From Acidobacteriota bacterium (GTDB lineage Bacteria; Acidobacteriota; Terriglobia; Acidiferrales; UBA7541): a DNA stretch of 64,000 nucleotides. Within the stretch, counting starts at the first letter, position 1. Each line of letters opens with the position of its first letter. Below, piece after piece: positions 34,853 through 41,771 of this stretch. Made by a program: the position numbers and the translations under genes. The DNA lies in assembly GCA_013289825.1 (NCBI GenBank), contig JABCZF010000001.1, positions 124,001-188,000 on the forward strand, in the 5' to 3' direction. Below the pieces are notes generated by a model that was not told the origin of the DNA, ran no database searches, and saw only the letters and a list, made by a program, of their open reading frames with translations.

Positions 34853-36196
34853 TCAGGCGCCGATGGAGGAGCGGAGGGCGTTGGCTAGGGACTGGCTGAA
34901 GCGTTCGACGTCGACGTCGTGTTCGGCTTCGACCATGACGCGGGCCAGCTGCTCGGTGCCGGAATAGCGCAGGACCACGCGGCCATTTCGACCGAGGGCG
35001 GATTGCGCTTCGGCTAGCGCGCGGGATACTTCGGGAAGAGTTTCCAGCGGGGGCTTGGATTTTACTTTGACGTTGACGATGACTTGCGGGTAGTCCTTGA
35101 GGCCTTCGACGAGCGATTCGATTTTGCCGTGCATGGAAACGAGGGAGGCGATTTTTACGGCGGTGAGCAGGCCGTCGCCGGCCGGGCTGTCTTCCAGAAA
35201 AATGACGTGGCCGGATTGCTCGCCACCGATGACGGTGCCGCTGCGAAGCATTTCTTCGAGGACGTAGCGATCGCCGACCGAAGCGCGGGCGAGAGTGATG
35301 CCTTCGCGGGCCAGGACGCGTTCGAGGCCGAGATTGGACATGGAAGTGGCGACCACGCGGTGGCCCTTGAGTTTGTTTTGGGATTTGAGGTAGCGCGCGA
35401 CGGCCAGGAGCACTCCATCGCCGTTGACGATTTTGCCGGATTCGCAGACGAACAGGGCGCGGTCGGCGTCGCCGTCGAAAGCAACGCCCAGGCGGGCGCG
35501 CTCGCTGACCACGCGCTTTTGCAGGCCATCGAGATGGAGGGAACCGCAGCCGGCGTTGATGTTGCGGCCATCGGGCGAACCACCCATGGAGACGACCTCG
35601 GCGCCGAGAGTGCGGAAGAGTTCGGGGCCGAGCTTGTAGGCCGCGCCGTTGGCACAGTCAAGGACCATGCGGAAACCGGTGAGATTGGTGCCGGGAAGGA
35701 CGCGGCTGCGGAGAAAATCGAGATACTCGGCGTCGAGAGATGCATCGGCGCCTGGAAGAGGAGGATTTTTCGGCGGCGGGGCGGAGCGATGCTTCAAGAT
35801 GTCCGCTTCGAGGGTTTCTTCTACGGAGTCCGGAAACTTCATGCCCGCGTGGGAGAAAAGTTTTACGCCGTTATCTTGGTAAGGATTGTGGGAGGCGGAA
35901 ATGACCACCCCGGCTTGAAAATCATTTTGGCGGACTAGGCAGGCCACGCCGGGCGTGGTGATGACGCCGGCAAAGGCTACCGATGCTCCGGCACTCGATA
36001 GGCCGGCGGCGAGGAGCGCGGCGAGGTGAGGGCCGGATTCGCGCGTGTCCATGCCAATAAGCACGCGCGCGGCGGAATGTTCAGCGAGCAAATAGGCGGC
36101 GAGAGACCGGCCGGCGGCAAAAAGAGTGGCGTCGTCGAGCGGCGGGGTGCCGGGAACGCCGCGAATACCATCGGTTCCGAAGAGTTCTTTGGGCAT
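34853..36196 (-). CDS. glmM: Phosphoglucosamine mutase
   Basis: Converts glucosamine-6-P to glucosamine-1-P on the route to UDP-GlcNAc and peptidoglycan. The 447-residue protein begins MPKELFGTDGIRGVPG, has the phosphoserine loop GVVISASHNPYQDNG, the metal loop FDGDADRALF, the sugar loop GGEQSGH and the phosphate loop LRYSGTEQLARVM. The GIRG start and FGTDG are GlmM-specific. ATG at 36196 is preferred over in-frame starts upstream. Essential in most bacteria. Confidence 0.95.
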   Translation of the reverse strand: MPKELFGTDGIRGVPGTPPLDDATLFAAGRSLAAYLLAEHSAARVLIGMDTRESGPHLAALLAAGLSSAGASVAFAGVITTPGVACLVRQNDFQAGVVISASHNPYQDNGVKLFSHAGMKFPDSVEETLEADILKHRSAPPPKNPPLPGADASLDAEYLDFLRSRVLPGTNLTGFRMVLDCANGAAYKLGPELFRTLGAEVVSMGGSPDGRNINAGCGSLHLDGLQKRVVSERARLGVAFDGDADRALFVCESGKIVNGDGVLLAVARYLKSQNKLKGHRVVATSMSNLGLERVLAREGITLARASVGDRYVLEEMLRSGTVIGGEQSGHVIFLEDSPAGDGLLTAVKIASLVSMHGKIESLVEGLKDYPQVIVNVKVKSKPPLETLPEVSRALAEAQSALGRNGRVVLRYSGTEQLARVMVEAEHDVDVERFSQSLANALRSSIGA

Positions 36197-36396
36197 GAAA
36201 GGCTCGCGTTCCATTCCGGGAACGGGCGAGATCAAGAAAGTTTAGCACACGGTCGAGAGGACGCTTGGAAGGGGCAGCAGGGAGGTTCGCTTCTATAAAC
36301 ACGGAGCACCGGTGGCGGCGCGCGAACCGCTGGCGTGAAGATTTGTTGCAGTAGGCGATTCGAAATACGCCACGCGGGCCACGGTATGTTAACGTG

Positions 36397-37485
36397 ATGG
36401 GAACGGAGTACCTCGTGCCAGAGATAGAAGAGCCCACATCCACTGTTCGAATAGCAGGATCAGCCTTCAGTTTGCGAATACTCGCCGCGGCCATCATCCT
36501 ACTGTTCTTCTACTACGCAGCGGGCGTGGTCATCACCGTGCTGCTGTCGATTTTGCTGGCGTATTTTCTGGATCCCGCGGTGGAGTTGCTGGAGAGGATG
36601 CACGTGGCGCGGACCGTGGGCGCCATGGCGATGGTACTGCTGCTGATCGCGGTTCTGATTGCCGTGGGCTACGGACTGGGAACGCGAACGGAAGACTTTG
36701 CCGCAAACTGGCCGAAATACGGTGCGGTGTTGAAACAAGCGGCCGGCGCAGTGGAAGCAAAGATCAAAGGAATCGAAGGGCAGGTTTCCGAGATCGCGCC
36801 AGAAACGGCTCCACAACAAGGGGGCGGGGAGCGGCCGGAAACAGCGATTGTGCGTACTCTTTTATTCCGCGGGATTGGATCTCTGTACGCGCTGTTTCTG
36901 GAAATCACGTTTGTACCGTTCTTGGTGTTTTTCATGCTCGCGGGAAAACACGAGGTATGGCACGGAACGCTGCAACTGTTTCCGGCCTCCCAACGGACGC
37001 GGGTGAAGGAGACGCTCGAGGACTTGCGGGATGTTCTGCGGGACTACCTGGCGGGAATGACGCTGTTGACTTTACTGGTGATTGCGGCCAGCAGCCTGTT
37101 CTTCTGGATCCTGGGGCTGGATTTTCCGATCATCACCGGAATTGCGTCGGGATTGCTCAATATGGTGCCGTACATCGGGGCGGTGCTGGCTTGGCTGCCG
37201 GCGTTTGTCATCGCTTTGGCCAAATGGAAAACTTTCGGGCAGTTCGCGCTGATTGCCGGGGGCTTGACGGCCATTCATGTCCTGGCGTTGAATTTGGTTG
37301 CGCCGCAAATTGTCGGGCGGCGCGTGCGTCTGAATGCCGTGGCCATTACCATTGCGCTGCTTTTTTGGGGTTGGGTGTGGGGCGGCATGGGATTGCTGCT
37401 GGCGATTCCCATTACGGCAGCGTTGCGCGTGATTTGCGAGCACACCGAATCCTGGCGGCCGATTGGGCGCTGGTTGAGCGCCTGA
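36397..37485 (+). CDS. AI-2E / PerM-family membrane transporter
   Basis: A 362-residue inner-membrane protein with about eight helices. The family core is ILLAYFLDPAVELLERMHVAR near the N-terminus and the C-terminal GIASGLLNMVPYIGAVLAWLPAFVIAL. A further element is LNLVAPQIVGRRVRLNAVAITIALLFWG. Members are described as exporters of AI-2, or as Na+/H+ antiporter-like; substrate cannot be told here. ATG at 36397 follows a GTG by one codon; either could serve. Confidence 0.88.
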   Translation: MGTEYLVPEIEEPTSTVRIAGSAFSLRILAAAIILLFFYYAAGVVITVLLSILLAYFLDPAVELLERMHVARTVGAMAMVLLLIAVLIAVGYGLGTRTEDFAANWPKYGAVLKQAAGAVEAKIKGIEGQVSEIAPETAPQQGGGERPETAIVRTLLFRGIGSLYALFLEITFVPFLVFFMLAGKHEVWHGTLQLFPASQRTRVKETLEDLRDVLRDYLAGMTLLTLLVIAASSLFFWILGLDFPIITGIASGLLNMVPYIGAVLAWLPAFVIALAKWKTFGQFALIAGGLTAIHVLALNLVAPQIVGRRVRLNAVAITIALLFWGWVWGGMGLLLAIPITAALRVICEHTESWRPIGRWLSA

Positions 37486-37660
37486 AGCCGCCGACTGGTG
37501 ATTCGTGACCGGCCACTAGTGGGGATCTTCCTTACCGCAAAGGGTCGCGCCTTTATGTTGCGGAAGCCTTCTTTCAGCTACTCTTCTCTTGCTACTGAGA
37601 AAAACTTTGGGAATCAAGACCATGGTTTGAGAATTCGTGCATCTTTAAGGGGAGCGATCC

Positions 37661-38620
37661 ATGAAACGGTTTGGCTTTTGTTGGAGTTCTCTTTCTGGAC
37701 TAATGTTGCTGCTCTGGCCGTCGCCGACGCTGGCGTGGGGGTGCAAGGGCCACCAGACCGTGGCTTTGCTCGCGGAGAAGCATTTGACGCCGGAAGCGAA
37801 ACAAGTTGTCGAGAAATTGCTGGCGGAGAATCCCATCGATCCGAAATTGAACCGTTATTGCGGTCGGGCGGGCCGCGATCTGATGGCGGATGCATCGACG
37901 TGGGCGGATGATGTGCGCGGAGAGCGAAAGAATGGACCGTGGCACTACATCGATGTGCCACGAGGGTCCGAGCGCGGTCCGCTTGAGCCATATTGCGGAC
38001 CGAAGGGATGCGTGACGAGAGCGATCAGCGAGCAACTGGTTATTCTGAAAGATGCGAAAGCGGACGGAGCGAAGCGCGCCGAGGCGTTGCGTTACATCAT
38101 CCATTTCGTTGGAGATTTGCACCAGCCCCTGCACACCACGACGAACGCCGATGAAGGCGGAAATTGCGTGCCGGTAAAATACTTCCGGCGCATGGCCCGC
38201 GAACACAACCATTCGTATTCGCCGAACTTGCACAGCCTTTGGGATACGGCGATTCCGGATCGCGACGCGGAAGGCGCTGATCCGGCCGAGTATGCCGAAA
38301 TGCTTGACGCGCAATTCGCGGCGGACATCGAGGGTTGGCAGAAGGACGGAATCCACGTCGATCGATGGGTGTGGGAAGGCTTCGATTTTGCAGAGAGCGT
38401 GGTGTACGGAGCCCTGACACCGAAGATCGCCGTCGAGCCAAACGTCCCCGTCGACAGTTGCTCGGACGACAACAACATCGGCGAGCGCCTGCTGCACCAG
38501 AACATCACAGCGGGCGAAACTTACCAGGAAAGGGCCGGCCCAGTGGCCGAAAAGCGCATTGCCGAAGGCGGCGTCCGGCTGGCGATGATTCTCAACGAGG
38601 CCCTGAGGACGGCGCAGTAG
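37661..38620 (+). CDS. S1/P1-type zinc nuclease, secreted
   Basis: A 319-residue single-strand-specific nuclease or 3'-nucleotidase. The signal peptide ends at LAW, leaving Trp26 as the new N-terminus, which in this family ligates zinc with its backbone. Further ligands: GCKGHQTVALLAEKHL, STWADDV, YIIHFVGDLHQPLHTTTN and LHSLWDTAI. Fits the trinuclear zinc site of P1 nuclease. AAGGGGAG precedes the ATG. Likely role: scavenging phosphate and nucleosides from nucleic acid outside the cell, as with the phosphatase at 13695-15467. Confidence 0.92.
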   Translation: MKRFGFCWSSLSGLMLLLWPSPTLAWGCKGHQTVALLAEKHLTPEAKQVVEKLLAENPIDPKLNRYCGRAGRDLMADASTWADDVRGERKNGPWHYIDVPRGSERGPLEPYCGPKGCVTRAISEQLVILKDAKADGAKRAEALRYIIHFVGDLHQPLHTTTNADEGGNCVPVKYFRRMAREHNHSYSPNLHSLWDTAIPDRDAEGADPAEYAEMLDAQFAADIEGWQKDGIHVDRWVWEGFDFAESVVYGALTPKIAVEPNVPVDSCSDDNNIGERLLHQNITAGETYQERAGPVAEKRIAEGGVRLAMILNEALRTAQ

Positions 38621-38630
38621 AGGAGCCGGA

Positions 38631-39092
38631 TCACGGCTTTGGCGAAGGTCCTCGCGAAGGAACCGGTTCCGACACGCCTAGAGACTTTATATAGCTAACA
38701 AGCTGCCAACGCTGGGGCTCGGGCAGTTTGGACCAAACCGGCATCCCTCGCCAGACGACACCGTTGGTTAGGATCCAGAAAATTGTGCCCGGCTCGGAGT
38801 TCTGCACCTGCTCGACGAGAAGGCTTGGGCCCTTTCTTCCACCCCCGGCCAAATCGCCGTGGCATTCCGTGCAGTGCTGTTCGAAAAGATTTCTTCCAGC
38901 GGCCACGGCGTCCGGATCTCCTCGAAGAGGATTGCGCTTGGCACGGGCTTTTTGCGGGGCTTTGCTTAGCTCGGCATAGACCAGCCCGTCCTGATGGTAC
39001 TTCGAGGCCGGAGGCTTCTCCTGCTGTGCCAGGGCCATGGATGCTGAAAGCAGCGCAGCGCTGGCGGCGAGCGTCCGGACATAGTCCCTCAT
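38631..39092 (-). CDS. Secreted c-type cytochrome (single haem)
   Basis: A 153-residue exported protein: signal peptide ending ALAQQ, then one class I cytochrome c domain with CTECH (Cys74, Cys77, His78), the GxGRKGPSLL element, and a likely Met ligand in VVWRGMPVW. LPEPQRWQLVSYIKSL is the usual C-terminal helix. The gene overlaps the upstream outer-membrane protein by 4 bases, so the two form an operon. It may carry electrons in the periplasm for that partner. Confidence 0.88.
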   Translation of the reverse strand: MRDYVRTLAASAALLSASMALAQQEKPPASKYHQDGLVYAELSKAPQKARAKRNPLRGDPDAVAAGRNLFEQHCTECHGDLAGGGRKGPSLLVEQVQNSEPGTIFWILTNGVVWRGMPVWSKLPEPQRWQLVSYIKSLGVSEPVPSRGPSPKP

Positions 39093-39982
39093 CGGTGGCC
39101 CCCGAAGAGGTTTTTGACCATCGAACCGAAACCGCTGATTTCCCGCGAAACACCCCAGCGCAACAGGAGGCCATGGCTATTGTCGTTCAAGCCGAAACCG
39201 GCGGAGAACCGGAGAGTCCAGTCCGAAGGAAGATTCCAGGCGACGACGGGGGCCACATAGTGAGAAGTGTCGTGCAGGCCGAAGCTGTGGCGGTCGCCGA
39301 GTCCGCCGTACATTTCAGCGCCGGCGATGAAGTTTTGACGGCAGAAGGAGCAGCGTTTTGCGGAAGCTTTCAAGGCCAGAGGCCGGCTGGCGCCGATGGC
39401 ATAACCAAACTCCCAAGGGTTATTGGAGAGATTCTTGGCGGCCAGGGTGTTTTCTGTAAAGTTCCAGCCTTTGTGGGTTCCGGAAAGGAGCAGTTTGAAT
39501 TCGAGCTCGTGATTGTGCTCCTCGCGGAGCGCCGCGTTGCGGTCCGCGTAGTCTTTTTGCACATCGTGACCTTCCACTTCCTTCAGGATCTTGTCCGCGC
39601 CGCTGATGTTCTCGTACTCGACGTAGAGAACCGGATTGATGAAATGCTCGCGTTTCAAGATGCGCAAGCGGTTTTCCAAGCGGAAGCCGCTAAAGACGGT
39701 GGAATCGCCGAAAGTGGACTGGCCATCTAGGTAGAACTCGGTAGTCCACCAGGCGGTAGCGCCGTACTCGAACTCCATCCAGAAGGCATGGAAGTCATTG
39801 CCGGCGCGCTGCGTGCCAAAGGTGGAGAAGTATTCGATTTCGAGGTTGCCGGGCTCTTCGAGATAGTGGTCATAGGCGATGATGTAAGGGTTTTCCTGGG
39901 CCAGGGAAGACCCCGGAAGCGAAGCGAAAAGGAGAGGTGCCAGGAAAAGTATGAGAGCAGAGCGAAACACAGCAACGGACAC
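39089..39982 (-). CDS. Outer-membrane beta-barrel protein with a CxxC motif
   Basis: A 297-residue exported protein: signal peptide MSVAVFRSALILFLAPLLF to SLAQ, then alternating beta strands typical of a barrel (NLEIEYFSTFGTQRAGNDFH, FEYGATAWWTTEFYLDGQ, FRLENRLRIL, WTLRFSAGFGLNDNSHGLLL). Unusually it has KRCSFCRQ, a CxxC near residue 225. The GTG start is preceded by AGGAGA. Two adjacent dyads (39998-40030) lie just upstream. Coupled to the cytochrome c gene by a 4-base overlap. Confidence 0.75.
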   Translation of the reverse strand: MSVAVFRSALILFLAPLLFASLPGSSLAQENPYIIAYDHYLEEPGNLEIEYFSTFGTQRAGNDFHAFWMEFEYGATAWWTTEFYLDGQSTFGDSTVFSGFRLENRLRILKREHFINPVLYVEYENISGADKILKEVEGHDVQKDYADRNAALREEHNHELEFKLLLSGTHKGWNFTENTLAAKNLSNNPWEFGYAIGASRPLALKASAKRCSFCRQNFIAGAEMYGGLGDRHSFGLHDTSHYVAPVVAWNLPSDWTLRFSAGFGLNDNSHGLLLRWGVSREISGFGSMVKNLFGGHR

Positions 39983-40293
39983 GGTATCTCCTGCAAGTTA
40001 TTTGCAACAGCAAATAAGACTAACTTAGTCCGATATCAGATGCAAACTAGTCTCAACTGAAGACTCGCGCTCCTCGACGAAAAACCCGGGCGGAAGCGAA
40101 GAATCCCGAGGACCGGAATGTGCCGCTCGGCCAGGGGCAAAGTCCAGCAAGAAAAGAGGGGAAAAGAGTTCGTCGCCGCTAGGCCTGCACCTGGGATTGC
40201 TGCGTTTAGCTGGACTCCGGGAAACAGGCGAAAGCGTTAAGCTTGAGGATGACGGCGAAGCTGCCGCCAAGGCTCCGCCAAGGAGGGTATACC
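39983..40293. other. Divergent gap with operator-like dyads
   Basis: Contains the dyads at 39998-40030 and the leader of the DinB gene (GGAGG at 40281-40286). No open frame with protein-like composition. Confidence 0.5.
39998..40030. promoter_or_regulatory. Two adjacent perfect dyads upstream of the OMP/cytochrome operon
   Basis: TTATTTGC-AACA-GCAAATAA at 39998-40017 abuts GACTAA-C-TTAGTC at 40018-40030; both are perfect. They lie 16-48 bases before the GTG start, where a repressor or activator would act. The regulator is not identifiable from the sequence. Confidence 0.6.
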
Positions 40294-40752
40294 GTGAAGA
40301 CCGAGGAACTGGTGTTGAGGCTGTTCGACGAGGCTTTTAAGAAGAAGACCTGGCACGGGCCCAATCTGAGCCAAGCGATCCGGGGGCTGAGCGCCAAGCA
40401 GGCTGCCTGGCGGCCGGGAGCGCGGCGACACAACATATGGGAAGAGACCCTGCATGCGGCGTATTGGAAATATGCGGTGCGCAGACGGATCGAAGGTGGA
40501 AAGAGAGGTTCGTTTGTATTGAAGGGGAGTAATTTTTTTCCGCGGCCGGAGAAAGGCAGGGCCAACGAGCCGGCCTGGCGCGCGGATAAGAAGTTGCTGG
40601 AACGGGAGCACCGGGCGTTGCGAGCCACCATCGAGAAGATTTTGGGCACGCCGCGCGAGCGAAAGTTCCTTCGACAAATCTATGGAGTGGCTTTGCACGA
40701 TGTGTATCACGCTGGGCAAATTCGCCTGCTGCGCCGGTTGATGTCGCGTTGA
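40294..40752 (+). CDS. DinB-superfamily protein
   Basis: A 152-residue four-helix DinB-like protein: VKTEELVLRLFDEAFKKKTWHG, LSAKQAAWRPGARRHNIWEETLHAAYWKY and the C-terminal GVALHDVYHAGQIRLLRRLM with the HDxYHxGQI metal-site motif. The GTG at 40294 is chosen because GGAGG lies upstream at the right distance. Enzyme activity unknown; only 25 bases separate it from the convergent thiE. Confidence 0.82.
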   Translation: MKTEELVLRLFDEAFKKKTWHGPNLSQAIRGLSAKQAAWRPGARRHNIWEETLHAAYWKYAVRRRIEGGKRGSFVLKGSNFFPRPEKGRANEPAWRADKKLLEREHRALRATIEKILGTPRERKFLRQIYGVALHDVYHAGQIRLLRRLMSR

Positions 40753-40776
40753 GATTTACGGCCAAGCAGTCTTGGA

Positions 40777-41502
40777 TTAGAAACGTTGCGGTCGAATGGC
40801 TCGGACGATGCTGGCGGGATTGGTCGAGTCCTGAAACAGGCGAATAGCGGCGATGCCGGAGGCACCGGCCGAGAAGCATGCGGGCGCGTTTTCCAGCGTG
40901 ATTCCGCCGATGGCCAAGACCGGAATTGTTACCGAGGTACAGAGTTCGGCGAGACGATCAAGGCCTTGGGGTGCGCCATACGCGGCTTTAGACGGCGTGG
41001 CGAAGACCGGGCCGAAGAAAATGTAGTCTGCACCAGCGGTAGCGGCGGATTGGGCCGTTTCTAAAGAGTGACAAGAAACGCCGGCGAGAAAATCGCCCGG
41101 TACCGATTTCGCGGCCGGGGATGCCTCCCAGAGGCGTTTTGCTTCTTGGACTGGCAGAGAGTGCTCTCCTAGATGGACGCCGCCGGCTTGTTCGGCGAGG
41201 GCCACGTCGAGACGGTCATTGACGAGAATGCGCGTCCGACCGTTGGCATGGGCCGCTTGCTTCGAAACGCGGTGTAAGGCTTCCCGTGTGAGCGAGGCGC
41301 ATTGTTTCCCCGACAGATCTCGCTCGCGAAGCTGAATCCAGTCTATGCCAGCCGCGGCTGCCAGTTCGATCTTTTCCAGGAGCGCATCGGGCAAATCTTT
41401 CTGGGGCGCGGCTAGGAAGCTGCGGCGGTCGGTAACGTAACAGAGGATGGGCTTTCTGCCCAGAGACTGCGCATCGAGCGGCGAGCTATTTGGGGGGCAC
41501 AC
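40777..41502 (-). CDS. thiE: Thiamine-phosphate synthase
   Basis: Couples HMP-PP and the thiazole phosphate to thiamine phosphate. The 241-residue TIM barrel has AAGIDWIQLRERDLSG, ILVNDRLDVALAEQAGGVHLGEHSLP, GADYIFFGPVFATPSKAAYG and LAIGGITLENA. The start is a GTG at 41502 inside the end of the upstream small membrane protein gene (17-base overlap). An 18-residue N-terminal extension precedes the barrel. With thiD, this is the second thiamine gene in the window, but the two are 19 kb apart. Confidence 0.93.
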   Translation of the reverse strand: MCPPNSSPLDAQSLGRKPILCYVTDRRSFLAAPQKDLPDALLEKIELAAAAGIDWIQLRERDLSGKQCASLTREALHRVSKQAAHANGRTRILVNDRLDVALAEQAGGVHLGEHSLPVQEAKRLWEASPAAKSVPGDFLAGVSCHSLETAQSAATAGADYIFFGPVFATPSKAAYGAPQGLDRLAELCTSVTIPVLAIGGITLENAPACFSAGASGIAAIRLFQDSTNPASIVRAIRPQRF

Positions 41503-41731
41503 TGGAAGGACCAGGACGCGAACCGATAAAGCTGAGAGCCAACAGGATATCGGCTACGCCCAGACCGCTGACGGCGCCGCGGAAGGAAGGATGAAGCACC
41601 ACGTGAATGAGCGAAGGAAAATGGCTGAGGAAAAAATTGTGTTCCCAGAAGGTGGACCACGGGAGATACAGGAGCAGGGCTCCCATTTCGAAGCAAACGA
41701 CGACCAGCAATGCACGCAAGACACGGTTCAT
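41486..41731 (-). CDS. Small membrane protein upstream of thiE
   Basis: An 81-residue protein: MNRVLRALLVVVCFEMGALL begins a membrane helix with LYLPW, a loop (STFWEHNFFLSHFPSL) and a second helix (GLGVADILLALSF). Start M at 41731 is chosen to begin at the helix; the frame is open for 27 more codons. It overlaps thiE by 17 bases. No family recognised. Confidence 0.6.
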   Translation of the reverse strand: MNRVLRALLVVVCFEMGALLLYLPWSTFWEHNFFLSHFPSLIHVVLHPSFRGAVSGLGVADILLALSFIGSRPGPSSVPPK

Positions 41732-41771
41732 GGTTAAAGAGGGAATCGCCAGCATCAATGGGTGCCGGCTA

